Assembly: GCA_017444505.1 (NCBI GenBank)
Contig: JAFSWK010000183.1
Span: 1 to 6,439 of the forward strand
Direction: 5' to 3'
Length of the DNA: 6,439 nt
From: Rhodocyclaceae bacterium
GTDB lineage: Bacteria; Pseudomonadota; Gammaproteobacteria; Burkholderiales; Rhodocyclaceae
Each line of letters starts with the position of its first letter. Positions within the stretch are counted from its first letter, which is position 1. Both the position numbers and the translations under genes were made by a program. Shown here in pieces: positions 5,846 to 6,439 of this stretch. Below the pieces are notes generated by a model, which made no database searches, had not been told where the DNA came from, and was given only the letters and a program-made list of their open reading frames with translations.

Positions 5846-6439
5846 GCACAACAAATATCACCGCTTCGCGCGCGCCTGCCTCATCACGGCGCTCTCGCTG
5901 GCCGCACTGCTCTGGCTCTGGTGGCTGGCCTCGGTGCTCATCCAGAAACAACTGCATTTCAACAGCCCGCCGCTGGCCACGCCGCACGATTCCTTCGCCG
6001 CGCTGTTCGACCTGATTCAGAACGGCGACCCGATTGAGCACCGCTCGCTCTGGTCGTGGCTGTGGGCAAGCCTGCAAAAATTCCTCAAAGGTTTTTTGCT
6101 CGCGCTGCTCGTCGCGCTGCCGCTTGGCCTGCTGATGGGCAGTTTCAAACTGGCGCGGGATTTCTTCACGCCTTGGGTGGAAGTGCTGCGCCCCATCGCG
6201 CCGATTGCCTGGGCACCGATTTTCGTCCTCATTTTTCAGGCCACCAATGGTTCCATCCTCGTCGTCTTCGTGGGCATTTTCTTTCCGCTGCTCACCAACA
6301 TCGTCTTCGGCGTGCAAAAGATAGAACCCGTACTCATCGACGCCGCCAAAACCCTGGGCGCATCCGACTGGCAGATTTTCCTGAAAGTCCTCATCCCTTC
6401 GACGATTCCGTATCTCATGAACGGCATCAAGGTCGGGCT
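5826..6439 (+). CDS. ABC transporter permease, TauC/SsuC (BPD_transp_1) family, 5' part
   Basis: The first 204 residues of an inner-membrane permease that runs off the right edge. A basic N-terminus (MRLKYDRHNKYHR) precedes a first membrane helix at about 18-39. A periplasmic segment with the conserved phrase SPPLATPHDSFAAL comes next, as in the nitrate/sulfonate/taurine permease family. Further helices are at about 86-105 and 129-160. WVEVLRPIAPIAWAPIFVLIF (about 117-137) is characteristic of the family. The cytoplasmic coupling loop, where the ATPase docks, is visible at about 167-204. Its core AAKTLGASDWQIFLKVLIPS is the EAA motif, here beginning with Asp-Ala-Ala. The start at 5826 overlaps the binding-protein gene by 20 bases and has GGGGAG 10 bases upstream. 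The partner ATPase gene is expected downstream but is not seen. Confidence 0.93.
   Translation, partial: MRLKYDRHNKYHRFARACLITALSLAALLWLWWLASVLIQKQLHFNSPPLATPHDSFAALFDLIQNGDPIEHRSLWSWLWASLQKFLKGFLLALLVALPLGLLMGSFKLARDFFTPWVEVLRPIAPIAWAPIFVLIFQATNGSILVVFVGIFFPLLTNIVFGVQKIEPVLIDAAKTLGASDWQIFLKVLIPSTIPYLMNGIKVG

Noticed and set aside
5084..5854. Minus-strand open frame of 256 codons opposite the binding protein
   Set aside because: It is an antisense shadow rich in Gly, Val and Arg with no domain signal, and the opposite strand carries convincing family motifs.

Overview
The window looks like a piece of a GC-rich Gram-negative chromosome, most likely from a betaproteobacterium. This rests on an outer-membrane TamA-type protein, a periplasmic PBP4-type carboxypeptidase, class I fructose-1,6-bisphosphatase and PurU. 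The lineage is an inference from protein flavour and gene content, not from a marker gene.

Layout, left to right. The 3' end of a dacB-like gene (plus strand, 1-191) runs in from the left edge. It is convergent with a block of four minus-strand genes. Read in their own direction these are fbp (4506-3505), a tamA-like gene (3505-1691), purU (1671-802) and, after a 115-base gap, a small multi-pass membrane protein gene (686-231). fbp and tamA share one base, and tamA and purU are 19 bases apart, so these three are probably one transcript. The usual partner of tamA, tamB, is not next to it; purU is.

A 127-base divergent intergenic region (4507-4633) separates fbp from a plus-strand operon for an ABC importer of the nitrate/sulfonate/taurine (NMT1/THI5-like) class. 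The first gene, 4634-5845, encodes the substrate-binding protein. It overlaps by 20 bases a TauC/SsuC-type permease gene that runs off the right edge at 6439. The ATPase gene is presumably beyond the window.

The item most worth following is the substrate-binding protein. Its segments are in circularly permuted order. The part that normally lies in the middle and C-terminal region of this family comes first (about residues 34-320). The part that normally forms the N-terminus of the mature protein comes last (about residues 324-396). The two ends of the polypeptide match adjacent positions in the ordinary fold. The N-terminus has a hydrophobic segment with no lipobox, so the protein may be membrane-tethered. 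The other genes are ordinary housekeeping functions: gluconeogenesis, outer-membrane biogenesis, one-carbon/formate balance and peptidoglycan trimming.
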